Below, piece after piece: positions 9,666 to 18,477 of a DNA stretch of 64,000 nt. How positions within the stretch are numbered: the stretch's first letter is position 1; each line of letters starts with the position of its first letter. A program made the position numbers and the translations under genes. Source of the DNA: Lachnospiraceae bacterium (GTDB taxonomy: Bacteria > Bacillota > Clostridia > Lachnospirales > Lachnospiraceae); NCBI GenBank assembly GCA_902363835.1, contig CABJBM010000009.1, positions 62,001-126,000 of the forward strand, read 5' to 3'. The notes under the pieces were generated by a model. That model saw only the letters and a program-made list of their open reading frames with translations, made no database searches and was not told the DNA's origin.

Positions 9666-9694
9666 ACTATATCACCCTGCATACCTTTGTGCAA
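9666..9694 (-). promoter_or_regulatory. sigma-70-type promoter of the exopolysaccharide operon
   Basis: On the minus strand TTGCAC and TATAGT are separated by exactly 17 bases, about 95 bases upstream of the dehydrogenase start. The long leader between predicted transcription start (about 9659) and ATG 9571 has no obvious strong hairpin. Confidence 0.6.
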
Positions 9695-9709
9695 TAAATA
9701 CTTCCCGGC

Positions 9710-9766
9710 TTTTTTCATGTTTTTTCGCGCTTTTTCGTGCTTTTTCATGTCTTTTCATGCTTTTTT
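9710..9766 (-). promoter_or_regulatory. six helically phased A-tracts upstream of the exopolysaccharide promoter
   Basis: On the plus strand T-tracts of 4-6 bases begin at 9710, 9720, 9731, 9741, 9752 and 9761, a period of about 10.2 bases; read toward the promoter these are phased A-tracts ending 16 bases before the -35 element. Such phasing gives intrinsically curved DNA and can act as an upstream promoter element. The spacers are variants of CATG/CGCG. Confidence 0.6.
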
Positions 9767-9817
9767 ATATCCAAAATAAAACCTTAAATCCCTCTTTTCA
9801 TGCATCTGAAGAACATT

Positions 9818-9860
9818 AAGAGCCAGTCTGGATGGACAAAGTCCATGCCAGCCGGCTCTT
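9818..9860 (-). terminator. imperfect hairpin after the purine operon
   Basis: AAGAGCC and GGCTCTT pair around an imperfect inner stem with GGAC/GTCC. It lies 38 bases beyond the stop of the amidohydrolase gene. The following bases are only weakly T-rich on the minus strand, so termination efficiency is uncertain. The rest of 9572-9897 holds the promoter and A-tracts listed separately. Confidence 0.4.
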
Positions 9861-9897
9861 GGATCGTTGGGCATAATTGCCCTTAACAGTATTCAAT

Positions 9898-11223
9898 TCA
9901 GCAGTTTTTCATATAAATTCCAAACTCAGTTTTTTTCATTTTTTGAGAAAGTTCATTCCTGATTTCTGCCATATCAGCCTTTACAAGCCTCTTATCTTTC
10001 ACAACACATTCCCCTGCAACGTACACTTCCTCCACATTGGAAGGGTTTGCGCTGTAAACAAGGGCTGAATAAGGGTTGTAAACCGGAAACATGTTGACGG
10101 AACGTGTCTCAACCAAAACCAGATCCGCCTGTTTTCCCGGCTCCAGAGAACCTGTAAGGTGGTAAAGTCCCATGGCCTTTGCTCCCTCAGCCGTTGCCAT
10201 TGCCACAATGGTTTCCGCCGGAAATGCACTTCTGTCCCTGGTTACATTTTTGTGAAAATTGGCACAAAGCTTCATTTGCGTGAAAATATCCAGGGTGTTT
10301 CCGCTGGCAGGGCCATCTGTTCCAAGTCCTACGGGAATTCCCAGACGGAGCATGGCGCTTACGGGAGCCACTCCCTTTGCAGCCTTTGTATTGGAGCCGA
10401 TGCAGTGGGCTACCTTTGCCCCTTTTTCTTTAAAAAGCAGAAGATCCTTTTCCGTCATATGGATGCAGTGGGCTGCCAGAGTCTCTTTTCCCAATACCCT
10501 GATGCTGTCTAAATACTGTGCCGGAGACATGTTGTATTCCTTTCGGAAATAATCCATTTCATAATCCATCTCTGCCGTATGTAGAGTAAAGGGAACCTTT
10601 AGGGATGAGTCAATGCGGTAAGCCTCTAAAAGCAGCTCTTTTGAACAGGTATTGGTTCCGTGAGGTGCAATACAGGCCGATATTCGGGGATGAGATTGAT
10701 ACTTTTTTATCAATTCTTCTCCATGAGCCAGCGCTTCATAGGGATCCTCAAAATCACAGGCCCCCTCTTCCATCACCGTCTGCCCTGCAATCCCTCTCAT
10801 CCCCATTTCATCCATGGCTTTTGCCGCTTCTTCCTCAAAGTAATACATATCAAGAGCTGTGGTCACGCCGCCAAGAAGCATCTCCCCCGCCCCGTAGCGG
10901 GTAGAGAAGTAAACAAGCTCCTCATCCATGGCCTTCCGCTCCATGGGAAGCAAAAACACCCGGAGCCGGTCCTTGCAGTCATCCCCAAGCCCCCGAAAGG
11001 GGATCATTCCCATATGGGTATGGAGATTCACCATTCCCGGCATCAGGATGCCATTTTTCCCGTCCACTGTTTTTGTATCCAAATGACCGGCTTCTTCCGG
11101 CAGATCCTTCATATCCCCCACTGCTGTGATGATGTCGTTTTCAAACATCACAAAGCCGGGTTCATGGATTTTACGCTGTTCATTCATTGTTACCACAGTC
11201 ACATTTATGATTATTGTTTTCAC
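9898..11223 (-). CDS. amidohydrolase, 5-methylthioadenosine/S-adenosylhomocysteine deaminase-like
   Basis: 441 residues, cytoplasmic. Shows the metal-dependent amidohydrolase pattern: NLHTHMG (HxH) near residue 65, a further His in LHTAE, HCIHM, and the Asp motif GTDGPASGN, which is closest to MTA/SAH and related aminopurine deaminases. GTG 11223 is taken as the start because AAAGG is correctly spaced before it; TTG 11232 would leave no gap to the ribosome site. It follows adenine deaminase by 19 bases at the end of the Pot-like transporter operon, so its substrate is probably a purine or purine nucleoside. Guanine deaminase or another aminohydrolase remains possible. Confidence 0.75.
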   Translation of the reverse strand: MKTIIINVTVVTMNEQRKIHEPGFVMFENDIITAVGDMKDLPEEAGHLDTKTVDGKNGILMPGMVNLHTHMGMIPFRGLGDDCKDRLRVFLLPMERKAMDEELVYFSTRYGAGEMLLGGVTTALDMYYFEEEAAKAMDEMGMRGIAGQTVMEEGACDFEDPYEALAHGEELIKKYQSHPRISACIAPHGTNTCSKELLLEAYRIDSSLKVPFTLHTAEMDYEMDYFRKEYNMSPAQYLDSIRVLGKETLAAHCIHMTEKDLLLFKEKGAKVAHCIGSNTKAAKGVAPVSAMLRLGIPVGLGTDGPASGNTLDIFTQMKLCANFHKNVTRDRSAFPAETIVAMATAEGAKAMGLYHLTGSLEPGKQADLVLVETRSVNMFPVYNPYSALVYSANPSNVEEVYVAGECVVKDKRLVKADMAEIRNELSQKMKKTEFGIYMKNC

Positions 11224-11242
11224 GCTTATCAACCTTTACCTT

Positions 11243-12964
11243 TTAAGGTTCCTGTTTTTCCACCAAAGGAACCTTCTCCTTTGTAGTTACATCAAACAGA
11301 CCTTTATCACTTATTTTTAGCTCCGGTGAAACCAGAAGTGTCAGAGTGGAAATGGACATAATGACATTGCTGTTTACATATCCCATTGCCTCAATTTCCT
11401 TTCTCACCTCACCCAGTTCCTCCGAAAGCTCTGAAAGATTTCCGTCGAAAATAATTCCCCCTACCGGAAGGGCCGCACAAGCCGTGATCCTGCCTTCCCG
11501 GGCCGTTACATATCCGCCCTGCATATGGACTGCCCGGTTCTGGGCAAGCACCATGTCTTCCACTGAATTTCCAAGCACCAGCAGATTATGGCTGTCATGG
11601 CTCCAGGTGGTTGCAACCGCTCCGGGAGACTTTAAGGCATGTTCCACAAGCCCATAGGAAACGTCTCCTGTCTTTCCATGGCGTTCAAATACCACTGCAA
11701 GGCAGAGTCCTGCCTCCTGCCAGCATATGCACCTGTTCCGAATGGGAATTTCCCGTTTCACATGCCTGACCCTTGTTCCAAATTCCTGGATCTGCATGAC
11801 ATTGACGGTTGCTGTACCCTCCCGTATTTCGCACCGGTTCAGTTTAAAATCAGAAGCCAGGGCAAGACGGCATTTTACAGACTGGTAAAAATGATCCGGG
11901 AAAACTGCCTTTGGAGAGTCCGGACTTTTTTTATGCTGCTTACCGTTTTTATAAACCGAAGAAGGTACAAAACTTACCAGATCATCAAGGATAACAAAAT
12001 CCGCCAGCTTCCCGGGAGCGATCATCCCCCTGTCATCAAGGCCCATTCTCCGGGCAGGTGTCAGGGTGGCACAGTAAATGGCCTTTTCCGGTGGCATCCC
12101 CTGCTCTACCGCCAACGCAAGGATCTTGTTCAAATGGCCCTTTGCCAGATGGTCCGGCATGGTATCATCCGTAACAAGGGCAACATTTTCATAAAGATCG
12201 TGGGATATCACGGTTTCCACCACATCAGGAGTCAGGGATTTTGCCTGCAGCTCTAAAAACATACCCATGTCCGTCTTTTCCATAACCGACTCCCTTGTCT
12301 GCTGGGTGTGGTCCGCATCCACGCCGCCTCTGATAAAGCCTGCCAGGGCATCTCCTGACAGGGCGGGGCAATGCCCTTCGATTCTTAAGGGGCGCCCGGC
12401 CTTCTGGCACAGGCTGACAATGCGTTTGATTAAAGTATCTTCCTCTGAAACCAGGTCTAAGTCATTCATCACTTCTCCAAGGCAGATGACTCTGTCATCC
12501 TTTAAAAGCTCCAGAACCTCTTCTTCCCCGATTTGTCCGCCTGAGGTCTCCAGACAACTTCCTGTGGAAGGAACGCTGGACGGAATCCCGTAATAGATGT
12601 CCAGTTCTGTTTCCTGTTCCATAAAGCTTTTTATTCCTTCCAGTCCATACACATTGGCGATCTCATGGGGATCAGCAACCACACAGGTGACTCCCCAGGG
12701 CAGAACTGCTCTGGAAAACTCCCCCGGATATGTCATGGAGCTTTCAATATGCATATGAATATCGATCAATCCCGGTATGATATATTTTCCAGTCCCATCC
12801 ACCACACATTCCGCCTCATAAGGAATACTCTTTTTATCCCTATGATATGAGGAGGGGGAAATGTCGTAAAACCTTTCCCCCACAACCGCAATGTCCATTT
12901 TTTCAAAACATTGCCTGTATGTCCGGTAGACCCATCCATTTTGAATAAGTAAGTCAACCTTCAT
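11243..12964 (-). CDS. ade: adenine deaminase
   Basis: 573 residues. Converts adenine to hypoxanthine and ammonia in purine salvage. Family marks are GLIDIHMHIESSM (metal-binding HxH followed by Glu-Ser-Ser), ADPHEIANV, CLGEVMN, EGHCPAL and the C-terminal adenine-deaminase domain (about 390-570), the last separating it from generic amidohydrolases. ATG 12964 is chosen because AAGGACAGAGAG lies upstream and it follows the substrate-binding-protein stop by 13 bases; a longer reading would overlap that gene. Its place directly after an ABC transporter suggests the transporter brings in adenine or a related base. Confidence 0.92.
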   Translation of the reverse strand: MKVDLLIQNGWVYRTYRQCFEKMDIAVVGERFYDISPSSYHRDKKSIPYEAECVVDGTGKYIIPGLIDIHMHIESSMTYPGEFSRAVLPWGVTCVVADPHEIANVYGLEGIKSFMEQETELDIYYGIPSSVPSTGSCLETSGGQIGEEEVLELLKDDRVICLGEVMNDLDLVSEEDTLIKRIVSLCQKAGRPLRIEGHCPALSGDALAGFIRGGVDADHTQQTRESVMEKTDMGMFLELQAKSLTPDVVETVISHDLYENVALVTDDTMPDHLAKGHLNKILALAVEQGMPPEKAIYCATLTPARRMGLDDRGMIAPGKLADFVILDDLVSFVPSSVYKNGKQHKKSPDSPKAVFPDHFYQSVKCRLALASDFKLNRCEIREGTATVNVMQIQEFGTRVRHVKREIPIRNRCICWQEAGLCLAVVFERHGKTGDVSYGLVEHALKSPGAVATTWSHDSHNLLVLGNSVEDMVLAQNRAVHMQGGYVTAREGRITACAALPVGGIIFDGNLSELSEELGEVRKEIEAMGYVNSNVIMSISTLTLLVSPELKISDKGLFDVTTKEKVPLVEKQEP

Positions 12965-12977
12965 ATTCTCTCTGTCC

Positions 12978-14048
12978 TTAATTATTAATAATTCTGTTCC
13001 ACTGGTCAATCCAGTCGCTTAAAATCGGATTGACAAAAGAATAGTCCAGAACCTTTGCACCTTCGGCAGTCGCGCCGTAAGTCATGTTTGCAGCATCCTC
13101 TGGGGAAATCTCCACCTGGCTGTTGGTTGGCGCTTCATTTAAAGCCTTGCTGGTCTTGCTCTGAAGCTCCTTGCTTAAACGGTAATTAATGTATGCGTAA
13201 GCCAGCTCCTTGTCCTTGCAGTTTTTGGTAATGCTGATGGTATTAAAGTTTGCATAGGTCACATCAGGAGTTACATATACCAGATCAGGGCTTGCTTCCT
13301 GAATGGTGGGAACGCCGAAGTCACCTACAATGGCAGCCTTGATTTCTCCGGAAGTGAACATATTGATCAGATCGGAAGATTTTGCATAGGTCTTTACAAG
13401 GTTTGGCTTTAATTCCTCCAATGCCTCAAAAGCAGCCGCTCCCTCATCGCTGGTAACGTCTACACCCTTGTAATCGCTTGCCATGTAAACCATGGCAGGT
13501 CCAAAGGTGGTGGTAATATCCGGAATGGCAACGCTTCCTTCCAGCTCTGCCTTCCATAAATCGTCAAAACTCTTGATCTCAAAACCAACTGCCTCAGGAT
13601 CATACATGATGCCGATGCTGTTAATGGTATAGGCAGCGCCCTGTCCTGCATCTGCCATGGTCTTTGCCGCTTTGATCAGATACTGACTGTTCTCAATCTT
13701 GCTTAAATCCAGAGGCTCAAACAATCCCTCATCGATTCCCTTTGCCGTCATTGCCTGTGACAGCTCGATTACATCAATGGTGCTTTCGGAGTTTGCAGAA
13801 AGCTTTGTGTAACGCTCATTGGTGCTTCCTGTCTCCGTCACGATCTTGCAGTTGTACTGGTCCTCAAAGGGCTTGTACACCTCTTCTTCTGAGATGTCCT
13901 CGCTTAATCCGTAAGTGGATAATACCAGTTTCTTTTCTTCTGTGCCGCCTTTTTTCTCTCCTGCCGCTGTTGTTCCTGCAGTTCCGGCACCGCCGCAGCC
14001 TGTCAATACAATGGCTGCACACAGGGATAATGCCAATACTTTCTTCAT
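12978..14048 (-). CDS. ABC transporter substrate-binding lipoprotein, PotD/PotF family
   Basis: 356 residues. Signal peptide ends in lipobox VLTGC with a Gly/Thr-rich linker after it, so it is a membrane-anchored receptor on the outer face. The body (LVLSTYGLSEDI at the front, later FTSGEIKAAIVGDFGVP) has the two-lobe layout of spermidine/putrescine-type binding proteins. It follows its ATPase gene by 93 bases. Purine deaminases immediately downstream make a purine-type ligand more likely than a polyamine; this is context inference and the pocket residues cannot be judged by eye. Confidence 0.85.
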   Translation of the reverse strand: MKKVLALSLCAAIVLTGCGGAGTAGTTAAGEKKGGTEEKKLVLSTYGLSEDISEEEVYKPFEDQYNCKIVTETGSTNERYTKLSANSESTIDVIELSQAMTAKGIDEGLFEPLDLSKIENSQYLIKAAKTMADAGQGAAYTINSIGIMYDPEAVGFEIKSFDDLWKAELEGSVAIPDITTTFGPAMVYMASDYKGVDVTSDEGAAAFEALEELKPNLVKTYAKSSDLINMFTSGEIKAAIVGDFGVPTIQEASPDLVYVTPDVTYANFNTISITKNCKDKELAYAYINYRLSKELQSKTSKALNEAPTNSQVEISPEDAANMTYGATAEGAKVLDYSFVNPILSDWIDQWNRIINN

Positions 14049-14141
14049 AATCTTGATCCTCTCTTTTTTATAATTGACCGGCTTTATCAGCCGCAGTTAC
14101 CTTTGAATCGCCCATATTTTGGGGTTGTAAAGCCTTACTCT

Positions 14142-15176
14142 TTAAGACACAAGAATCAGCTTTGACTCCGGCAGATAAAGGCGGATCCTGCTGCCCTCTT
14201 CATAAGCTTCTTCTGCCGGTCTGTTTACCAGAAACTTTCCTGCAGCAGTAAGAACCTCATACTGATAACCTTTGCCAAGAAACGTCCGGACACCTACCGT
14301 TCCTTCCAGAATGTTGTTATCCTGTCCCTCATCTGCCACCCGGATGTCCTCCGGCCGTATGGTTCCCATACAGGAACCCTCCCTGCGGGCAGTCTCTACG
14401 TTAAATACTGCGCCGGTCTCGGTTTTATATACATCTCCCTGCTTCTTTAAAGGAAGAAAATTTTCAAAGCCGATAAATCTTGCAACAAATTCCGTATCTG
14501 GTCTCTGATAAATGTTTTCCGGCGTATCAAACTGTTCAATCACACCCTGGTTCATGACCGCCACCTTATCGGAAATGGAGAAACACTCCTCCTGGTCATG
14601 GGTGACGAACAGGGTGGTAATGCCCAGCTTTTTCTGGATCCGCTTAATCTCCATACGCATGTTAATGCGCAGCTTTGCATCCAGATTGCTTAATGGCTCA
14701 TCAAGAAGGAGAAGCTTTGGCTCGATCACCAGCGCCCTGGCAAGAGCCACCCTCTGTCTCTGGCCGCCGGACATCTGCTGGGGAAACCGGCCGCGAAACT
14801 CCGTAAGGCCGCAGACCTCTAAAATCTGTTCCACCTTTTTATCAATTTCCGCCTTATCAAGCTTTCTCATCTTAAGCCCAAAGGCCACATTGTCATAAAC
14901 GCTTAAATGGGGAAACAGGGCATAGCTTTGAAATACGATTCCAAAATTCCTCTTATGGACCGGAACCTTTGTCAAGTCCTCTCCATCCAATGCGAAAACT
15001 CCGTTCTGGGGCTGAATAAATCCGGCTACCACCCGGAGGGTTGTAGTCTTTCCGCAGCCGCTTGGCCCTAAAAGAGAAACCAGCTCCCCTTCCTGTACCT
15101 CTAAATGAAGTCCTTTTAAAATCTGCTTCTTCTTATCATAACAGACATCAATATCCTGCAGTGTCATATATGCCAT
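14142..15176 (-). CDS. ABC transporter ATP-binding protein, PotA family
   Basis: 344 residues. Walker A GPSGCGKTT near 38, Q-loop, signature MSGGQRQRVALARAL, Walker B LLLLDEP, D-loop SNLDAKLR and switch His in FVTHDQEE are all intact. A C-terminal TOBE-like regulatory domain follows from about 240 (ENFLPLKKQGDVY). It energises the two permeases encoded just upstream. AGGAGG sits 8 bases before the ATG. The function is ATP hydrolysis on the inner face of the membrane for uptake of the ligand bound by the lipoprotein downstream. Confidence 0.92.
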   Translation of the reverse strand: MAYMTLQDIDVCYDKKKQILKGLHLEVQEGELVSLLGPSGCGKTTTLRVVAGFIQPQNGVFALDGEDLTKVPVHKRNFGIVFQSYALFPHLSVYDNVAFGLKMRKLDKAEIDKKVEQILEVCGLTEFRGRFPQQMSGGQRQRVALARALVIEPKLLLLDEPLSNLDAKLRINMRMEIKRIQKKLGITTLFVTHDQEECFSISDKVAVMNQGVIEQFDTPENIYQRPDTEFVARFIGFENFLPLKKQGDVYKTETGAVFNVETARREGSCMGTIRPEDIRVADEGQDNNILEGTVGVRTFLGKGYQYEVLTAAGKFLVNRPAEEAYEEGSRIRLYLPESKLILVS

Positions 15177-15188
15177 GGTTTTTTCCTC

Positions 15189-15971
15189 CTATTTCGCCAA
15201 AGCGGCAATTCCCAGGGTCCTGTCAACAATCACCATGAGAAGGACCGTTATGGCCATCAAAAGCACGGAAACCGCTGATACGGTAGGGTCATAATTATAT
15301 TCAATGTAATTCATGAGAGTCGCCGGGAACGTGGATACCCCGGGGCCTGAAAGAAACATGGAAACCGGAATGTTATTAAAAGAGTTAATAAAAGCCAGCA
15401 TAAAAGCCGCAGAGATTCCTGAGGTGATATTTGGCAGGACCACACGGAAAAATGCTCCCTTTTTTGTGCAGCCCAGACTCCAGGCCGCCTCTTCCACCGA
15501 AAAATCAAACTGATCCAGGCTGGAGCCCACCACCCGGATCACATAGGGCAGGGTCACCATAAAATGTCCGGCCAAAAGCCCGAAAAACACCGGGATCCTT
15601 AAGGTCAGCACCAAAAACTGGTAGAGAACAAAACCGATTACAATGCCAGGAACAATGGTGGGAGAAAGGAATACGGATTTTAAAACTCCCTTTCCCTTTA
15701 TGCCAGATCTTGCCAGGGCATAAGCGGCCGGAATCCCCGCAATAAGGGCGGCAACGGTTGCAAGCAGGGCAACTTCCAGGCTGGTTAAAAAGGAAACCCG
15801 GAAGGATTTTAATGCAAATACGTTGATAAACCAACGGAAAGAAAAGGACTTAATGGGAAAGGTGATGGCGCTGCCCTCTCCAAAAGCAGTTACAGTGATG
15901 ATCACAAGGGGCAGGATCAAAAACATAAATACCAGCACGGCAAAAGCCGTAAGCATCTTATTTTTACGCAT
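15189..15971 (-). CDS. ABC transporter permease, PotC family
   Basis: 260 residues with six predicted membrane helices and the EAA loop (VEEAAWSLGCTKKGAFFRVVLPNI) that docks onto the ATPase. AGAGGAGG precedes the start. It overlaps the PotB-like gene by 8 bases and ends 12 bases before the ATPase gene, so subunits are probably made by coupled translation. Confidence 0.9.
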   Translation of the reverse strand: MRKNKMLTAFAVLVFMFLILPLVIITVTAFGEGSAITFPIKSFSFRWFINVFALKSFRVSFLTSLEVALLATVAALIAGIPAAYALARSGIKGKGVLKSVFLSPTIVPGIVIGFVLYQFLVLTLRIPVFFGLLAGHFMVTLPYVIRVVGSSLDQFDFSVEEAAWSLGCTKKGAFFRVVLPNITSGISAAFMLAFINSFNNIPVSMFLSGPGVSTFPATLMNYIEYNYDPTVSAVSVLLMAITVLLMVIVDRTLGIAALAK

Positions 15972-16797
15972 GATTTCCTCCTCTTCTGTCCATTCTGGCA
16001 GCCAGGGTATTCAATCCCTTGATAACAGCCAGGGTCACAACAATCATAATCAGGGAAATGACCGCAGCTCCATTCCAGTCTCCCACGCTCATGGCTCTCT
16101 GGTAGATGAATGTGGCAAGGACCATATGCTTATTTCCTCCCAAAAGCTGAGGCGTGGTATAGGCGGTCAGGGTCCCGGTAAACACCAGGATTCCTCCCAC
16201 AATGATTCCAGGAAGGCTCATAGGGAAAATCACCTTCATAAAAGCCTTGAACCGGTCCGCTCCCAGGCTGAGGGCAGCCTCCATCATGTCATCATCTATA
16301 TTTTCCATTATACCGGCCACTGTAACGATCATCAGCGGAAGAAACAAGTAAACGGAACCAATGATGATGGAGAAATCCGTGTATAACAGCTTGGCAGGCT
16401 TTTCCACAAAACCGGCCGCCATAAGAAACCGGTTAACAATGCCGTTGCTGCCTAAAATGTTGATCCAGGCAAAGCTTCTGATCACGGAATTGGTCATCAG
16501 AGGAAAAATGGAAACGGACAGGAGAATCCCCCTCCATTTTTTCCTGCACCGGCTGATAAAATACGCCGTAGGAACCCCCGCCGCCATGCAGACAGCCGTA
16601 GTGATGAAAGCCACTTTAACCGTCCTCATGAAAATTTTAAGATAATACTCATCCTGGAAAAATTCCACATAGGCGCTGAAAGGATAGTCCCCGGTGTGAA
16701 AAGACGGGATCAATACCCTTAAAAGCGGAAGGAACAGACACACTGCCAGTATTACAAGTCCTGGCACAACCATAATAAATGCACTACTTTTCTTCAT
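15964..16797 (-). CDS. ABC transporter permease, PotB family
   Basis: 277 residues, six predicted membrane helices, EAA loop near 185 (MMEAALSLGADRFKAFMKVIFP). GGGGAGG precedes the ATG by 5 bases. First gene of the six-gene operon permease B, permease C, ATPase, binding protein, adenine deaminase, amidohydrolase. It is transcribed from the divergent region shared with the LysR gene. Confidence 0.9.
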   Translation of the reverse strand: MKKSSAFIMVVPGLVILAVCLFLPLLRVLIPSFHTGDYPFSAYVEFFQDEYYLKIFMRTVKVAFITTAVCMAAGVPTAYFISRCRKKWRGILLSVSIFPLMTNSVIRSFAWINILGSNGIVNRFLMAAGFVEKPAKLLYTDFSIIIGSVYLFLPLMIVTVAGIMENIDDDMMEAALSLGADRFKAFMKVIFPMSLPGIIVGGILVFTGTLTAYTTPQLLGGNKHMVLATFIYQRAMSVGDWNGAAVISLIMIVVTLAVIKGLNTLAARMDRRGGNHA

Positions 16798-16847
16798 CTC
16801 GGCCTCCCCATGGGTTTTTTACATATTCATTGTCATCACTTATGATT

Positions 16848-16857
16848 ACTTATAAGT
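16848..16857. promoter_or_regulatory. palindrome in the LysR/transporter intergenic region
   Basis: ACTTATAAGT is a perfect 10-base palindrome in the short divergent region, about 20 bases downstream of the predicted start of the transporter transcript. It has no T-N11-A spacing of a textbook LysR box, so an operator role is only suggested by position. Confidence 0.3.
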
Positions 16858-16882
16858 ACAGTTAATTTATATCTATACTTTT

Positions 16883-16911
16883 ATTATAATTTATGATATA
16901 GTGTACGTCAA
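16883..16911 (-). promoter_or_regulatory. promoter of the Pot-like/adenine deaminase operon
   Basis: On the minus strand TTGACG and TATAAT are separated by 17 bases, near-consensus for the housekeeping sigma factor, 86 bases upstream of the first permease gene. It lies between that gene and the divergent LysR gene, where a LysR protein would be expected to act. Confidence 0.75.
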
Positions 16912-16989
16912 ATACATATAATCTATATTTTTTATGCAGTAAAGCTATAATAGAAGCATACCATCACTTAAACAGAAGGGGGCACACTT

Positions 16990-17919
16990 ATGGAATTAAA
17001 AGAAGCAAGATACATCCTGGCCATTGCAAGGCAGAAAAACATCAGCAAAGCAGCAGAGACACTTTTTATCTCCCAGCCATCCTTAAGCAAATATTTAAAA
17101 AACTTAGAGCATCAGCTTGGAGTCCGCCTTTTTGACCGGGTTGGAAGCGGTTATTTTCCAACCTACATCGGAGAGCGCTACATCCATTACGCGGAAAAAA
17201 TCGTGGAATACGGCCTGGAATGGGATATGGAATTTGATGATATCATGCACCAGAATCATGGGCGTTTAAACATCGCCATTCCAATTATGCTTGGAAACAG
17301 CCTGATTGGTCCTACTCTTTCCACATTCCACCGGCTGTATCCCCATGTCACGGTGAATATGATGGAGGAGGTCAGTTTTGTGGCTGAACATACCCTGACC
17401 GACCACACCGTTGACTTGACCTTTTACAATGTCCATGAATTTCCCACCGGCCTGGATTACCAGATCATTGGAACGGAAGAAATGGTTCTGGTCTTATCCG
17501 CCTCAAATCCTCTGGTTAAAAAGTCAGAAATTAAAGAAGGTTTCCAATATCCCTGGATTGATTTAAGCCTTCTTGCAGACGAACCCTTTATCCTGCTCTA
17601 CCCGGACCAGAACACCGGAGGCCTTGCCTTAAAGCTCTTTAAGGATTACGGTCTGGAACCAAATGTTCTGCTTCACACCAGAAGCAGTGAAATGTCCATC
17701 CGCCTTGCCATGGAAGGCCTGGGAGCTGCTTTTGCCCCGGAAAGCTACTATCATTTTTTAAAGGGCAGGGAGCCAGGCGCCTCTGTCTGCCTTTCCATTG
17801 GAAAAGAGATAATCAAAAACACCCTTATAGCCGCTTACCAGAAAAATCGCTACCTTCCTAAATATGCCAAGGCCTACCTTGATATCCTGGCCGGATATTA
17901 CCAGACAAATCAAACATAA
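16990..17919 (+). CDS. LysR-family transcriptional regulator
   Basis: 309 residues. The N-terminal winged helix-turn-helix (about 1-60: ILAIARQKNISKAAETLFISQPSLSKYLKNLE) is classic LysR; the remainder is the two-lobed effector domain (from about 90). AGAAGGGGG precedes the ATG. Divergent from the Pot-like/deaminase operon with 192 bases between, the usual arrangement for a LysR protein controlling its neighbour and itself. A purine or its breakdown product is a sensible inducer, but this is inference. Confidence 0.92.
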   Translation: MELKEARYILAIARQKNISKAAETLFISQPSLSKYLKNLEHQLGVRLFDRVGSGYFPTYIGERYIHYAEKIVEYGLEWDMEFDDIMHQNHGRLNIAIPIMLGNSLIGPTLSTFHRLYPHVTVNMMEEVSFVAEHTLTDHTVDLTFYNVHEFPTGLDYQIIGTEEMVLVLSASNPLVKKSEIKEGFQYPWIDLSLLADEPFILLYPDQNTGGLALKLFKDYGLEPNVLLHTRSSEMSIRLAMEGLGAAFAPESYYHFLKGREPGASVCLSIGKEIIKNTLIAAYQKNRYLPKYAKAYLDILAGYYQTNQT

Positions 17920-17936
17920 TTACGGGTTCCCTCTCT

Positions 17937-17964
17937 TTGCTTTTTCAGGAACTTGTGGTAATAT
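17937..17964 (+). promoter_or_regulatory. probable promoter of the lipoprotein/PanE genes
   Basis: TTGCTT and TAATAT are separated by 16 bases, ending 22 bases before the lipoprotein ATG. Confidence 0.45.
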
Positions 17965-17986
17965 AGACTAAAAAAAGAGGTTTCCT

Positions 17987-18451
17987 ATGATAAAAAAAAT
18001 ACAAAGAATCTTTTTTCTTATAATCCTTCTTATATTATCCCTAACCGCATGCCAGAGCCAGAAAAAAGAGGCAAAGGACCTTACCGACATTCCTATTGAC
18101 AGGTCAAAAACCGAATCCGTTTCCATTTACTATGGTTCCATCTGCTATTCCTTCTTTGACGAGAACGAGGAAACCATAGCAAAGGTCGCAGATCTCTTCC
18201 ACGGCTTCTCTTTAGAAGAAGTTCCTGACGGAGCCCTTGACAGCTCTACCACCTACCAGATTTATTTTTCTAACGCCCAAGGTCAGACCGGGGCAATTAA
18301 TGTGGACGAAAACAGCATGTTCTATCTGGCTGATACAAAAAAATTCTACAAAGTATCTGAAGGGGTTTTTCATCTGGAAGAATTGGAAAAAATATATCAG
18401 GACAGCATGAATGCGGGGGGCTTTGATAAAAACCAGTGCCTTATTCCGTAG
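17987..18451 (+). CDS. small lipoprotein of unknown function
   Basis: 154 residues. Hydrophobic signal peptide ends in lipobox SLTAC, giving a lipidated Cys near position 22. The mature part is about 130 residues, mixed alpha/beta and acidic, with repeated aromatic residues (SVSIYYGSICYSFFDENEE; TTYQIYFSNAQGQTGAINV). No catalytic motif is visible. GAGG (AAAGAGGTTTCCT) precedes the start. It ends 26 bases before the PanE-like gene and is probably co-transcribed. I do not recognise the family beyond its exported lipoprotein nature. Confidence 0.75.
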   Translation: MIKKIQRIFFLIILLILSLTACQSQKKEAKDLTDIPIDRSKTESVSIYYGSICYSFFDENEETIAKVADLFHGFSLEEVPDGALDSSTTYQIYFSNAQGQTGAINVDENSMFYLADTKKFYKVSEGVFHLEELEKIYQDSMNAGGFDKNQCLIP

Positions 18452-18477
18452 ACAACCCTTAGTTGAAAGGAGATTTT

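Noticed and set aside
9710..9766. Short tandem repeat or CRISPR-like array
   Set aside because: The units are only about 10 bases with no unique spacers; phased A-tracts explain it better.
15505..15834. Minus-strand frame of 109 codons inside the PotC-like permease gene
   Set aside because: Out of frame within a well-supported gene; composition is not protein-like.
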